A DNA stretch of 6,659 bases. Source: Thermoplasmata archaeon (GTDB taxonomy: Archaea; Thermoplasmatota; E2; DHVEG-1). Below are positions 6,182-6,659 of this stretch, in pieces. The notes under the pieces were generated by a model. The model had not been told where the DNA came from and made no database searches. It worked only from the letters and a program-made list of their open reading frames with translations. Location of the stretch: contig JAUWGL010000048.1 in NCBI GenBank assembly GCA_030606465.1, forward strand, positions 1-6,659, given 5' to 3'. Position numbers and translations under genes: made by a program. Position 1 is the stretch's first letter. The number at the start of each line of letters is the position of its first letter.

Positions 6182-6190
6182 TTTTTTTTT
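6182..6190 (+). terminator. Plus-strand T-tract after the structured region
   Basis: Nine consecutive T's begin 21 bases after structure B, directly after the palindrome GAATATTC (6174-6181). In archaea an oligo-T run alone can end transcription. Its place fits the 3' end of a plus-strand RNA covering structures A and B. No convincing plus-strand promoter is seen before 5936, which weakens the case. Confidence 0.35.
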
Positions 6191-6338
6191 GTTATATTTG
6201 TTCCATTTATTTTATTGTTTGTTATATTAAAATTTTATATTGCAGTCTTTGAAAAATTCTTTTTGAGAGTTTATAAAAAATTGAATATGTAATTATTATT
6301 AATTATATTCAATGCAATCTATAATACTATTTTTAATA
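6191..6338. other. AT-rich intergenic spacer
   Basis: No gene is seen on either strand. The stretch is strongly AT-rich and includes TTTGTTATATT twice, 30 bases apart (6188-6198 and 6218-6228). Its right part holds the possible terminator of the ABC-F gene. Otherwise I see no promoter or repeat worth calling. Confidence 0.6.
6275..6310 (-). terminator. Possible weak terminator of the ABC-F gene
   Basis: On the minus strand, about 29 bases after the stop codon, GAATATAATT (6310-6301) can pair with AATTACATATTC (6294-6283) with a two-base bulge. Six T's follow at 6280-6275. The stem is entirely A/T except for its ends, so the call rests mainly on position and the U-tract. Confidence 0.35.
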
Positions 6339-6659
6339 TCATTTATTACATGGTTTTAGGCTTCCACTTTTGATGGCCCATTTATACATCTTTTCGTTAT
6401 GATCACCAATAAAAACTACTTCACCTATCCTATGTTTTTTTCTATTATTCCATTCAGTAAAAGATTTTTTTACGACATACTTTTTAAGACCTGACTTTGA
6501 GAGATATGCCAAGTTTTTCCCTGTTATATCTTTTAATTCTTTTTGACGTTGAAGTCTAAACATGGAGTAATTACTATTGTACATTTTAATCTTGCTATTA
6601 ATCATTAAATATATATTATCCGTTACATCATCCAGGAAATTCCGGTCATGTGATACTAC
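6339..6659 (-). CDS. ABC-F family ATPase, C-terminal end (start outside window)
   Basis: The frame is open from the right edge to TGA at 6341-6339, giving 106 residues. It begins VVSHDRNFLDDVTDNIYLM, the Walker-B-distal H-loop segment of ABC-F proteins (Uup/EttA type), where the His contacts the ATP gamma phosphate. NSNYSMFRLQRQKELKDI follows, the usual G/SNYSxF strand and start of a basic helix. ABC-F proteins are soluble twin-ATPase proteins that act at the ribosome, without membrane segments. After about residue 50 comes a basic tail (LKKYVVKKSFTEWNNRKKH, ending IKSGSLKPCNK) that I do not recognise. The ATG at 6605 is internal, not the true start. Being last in the chain, this is probably the second ATPase domain; a single-domain or broken protein cannot be excluded. 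Confidence 0.82.
   Translation of the reverse strand, partial: VVSHDRNFLDDVTDNIYLMINSKIKMYNSNYSMFRLQRQKELKDITGKNLAYLSKSGLKKYVVKKSFTEWNNRKKHRIGEVVFIGDHNEKMYKWAIKSGSLKPCNK

Overview
This AT-rich window most likely comes from an archaeon, perhaps a Thermoplasmatota- or methanogen-like lineage. The basis is a giant secreted protein with PKD domains and a Hint domain, an archaeal-type MacB/FtsX permease N-terminus, TATA-like elements and strong GGAGG Shine-Dalgarno sites. The lineage is an inference from protein style and cannot be proven here. All supported genes lie on the minus strand, so the biological order runs from the right edge to the left edge.

Region by region, in transcription order: (1) 6659-6339 is the 3' end of an ABC-F type ATPase gene, recognised by its H-loop (SHDRNFLDDV) and NYSxF segment; its start is outside the window. 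(2) 6338-6161 is very AT-rich intergenic DNA with a possible weak minus-strand terminator and a plus-strand T-tract. (3) 6160-5936 holds two adjacent branched inverted-repeat structures, each a closing stem with two inner hairpins. They are followed on the plus strand by nine T's, so this may be an undescribed structured RNA or a mobile-element relic. (4) 5905-5753 is an unrecognised 50-residue ORF with a good ribosome binding site. (5) 5687-5451 is the N-terminal stub of an ABC-transporter permease, cut short after about 60 recognisable residues. (6) 5422-5342 is a possible 26-codon leader ORF, in frame with the next gene, whose TAG stop abuts the next gene's ribosome binding site. (7) 5335-1 is one open frame of 1778 complete codons that runs off the left edge.

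The giant protein dominates the window. In order it has a signal peptide, a cadherin/Big-like domain, a PKD domain, an acidic linker, a complete 135-residue Hint (intein-like) domain, two more PKD domains, and about 300 residues of unrecognised beta-rich sequence with one calcium-loop-like motif. It ends with at least 840 residues of a degenerate repeat of about 46 residues, marked by a recurring Trp (often Trp-Asp) and grouped into larger units marked by a conserved Cys. The Hint domain keeps Cys1, TPNH and the terminal His-Asn, but the next residue is Ala rather than Cys/Ser/Thr. This suggests autoproteolysis or atypical splicing on an exported protein. The simplest reading is a self-processing surface or secreted adhesin-like fibre. 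The small genes upstream look like accessory or remnant sequence, and nothing seen ties them functionally to it.
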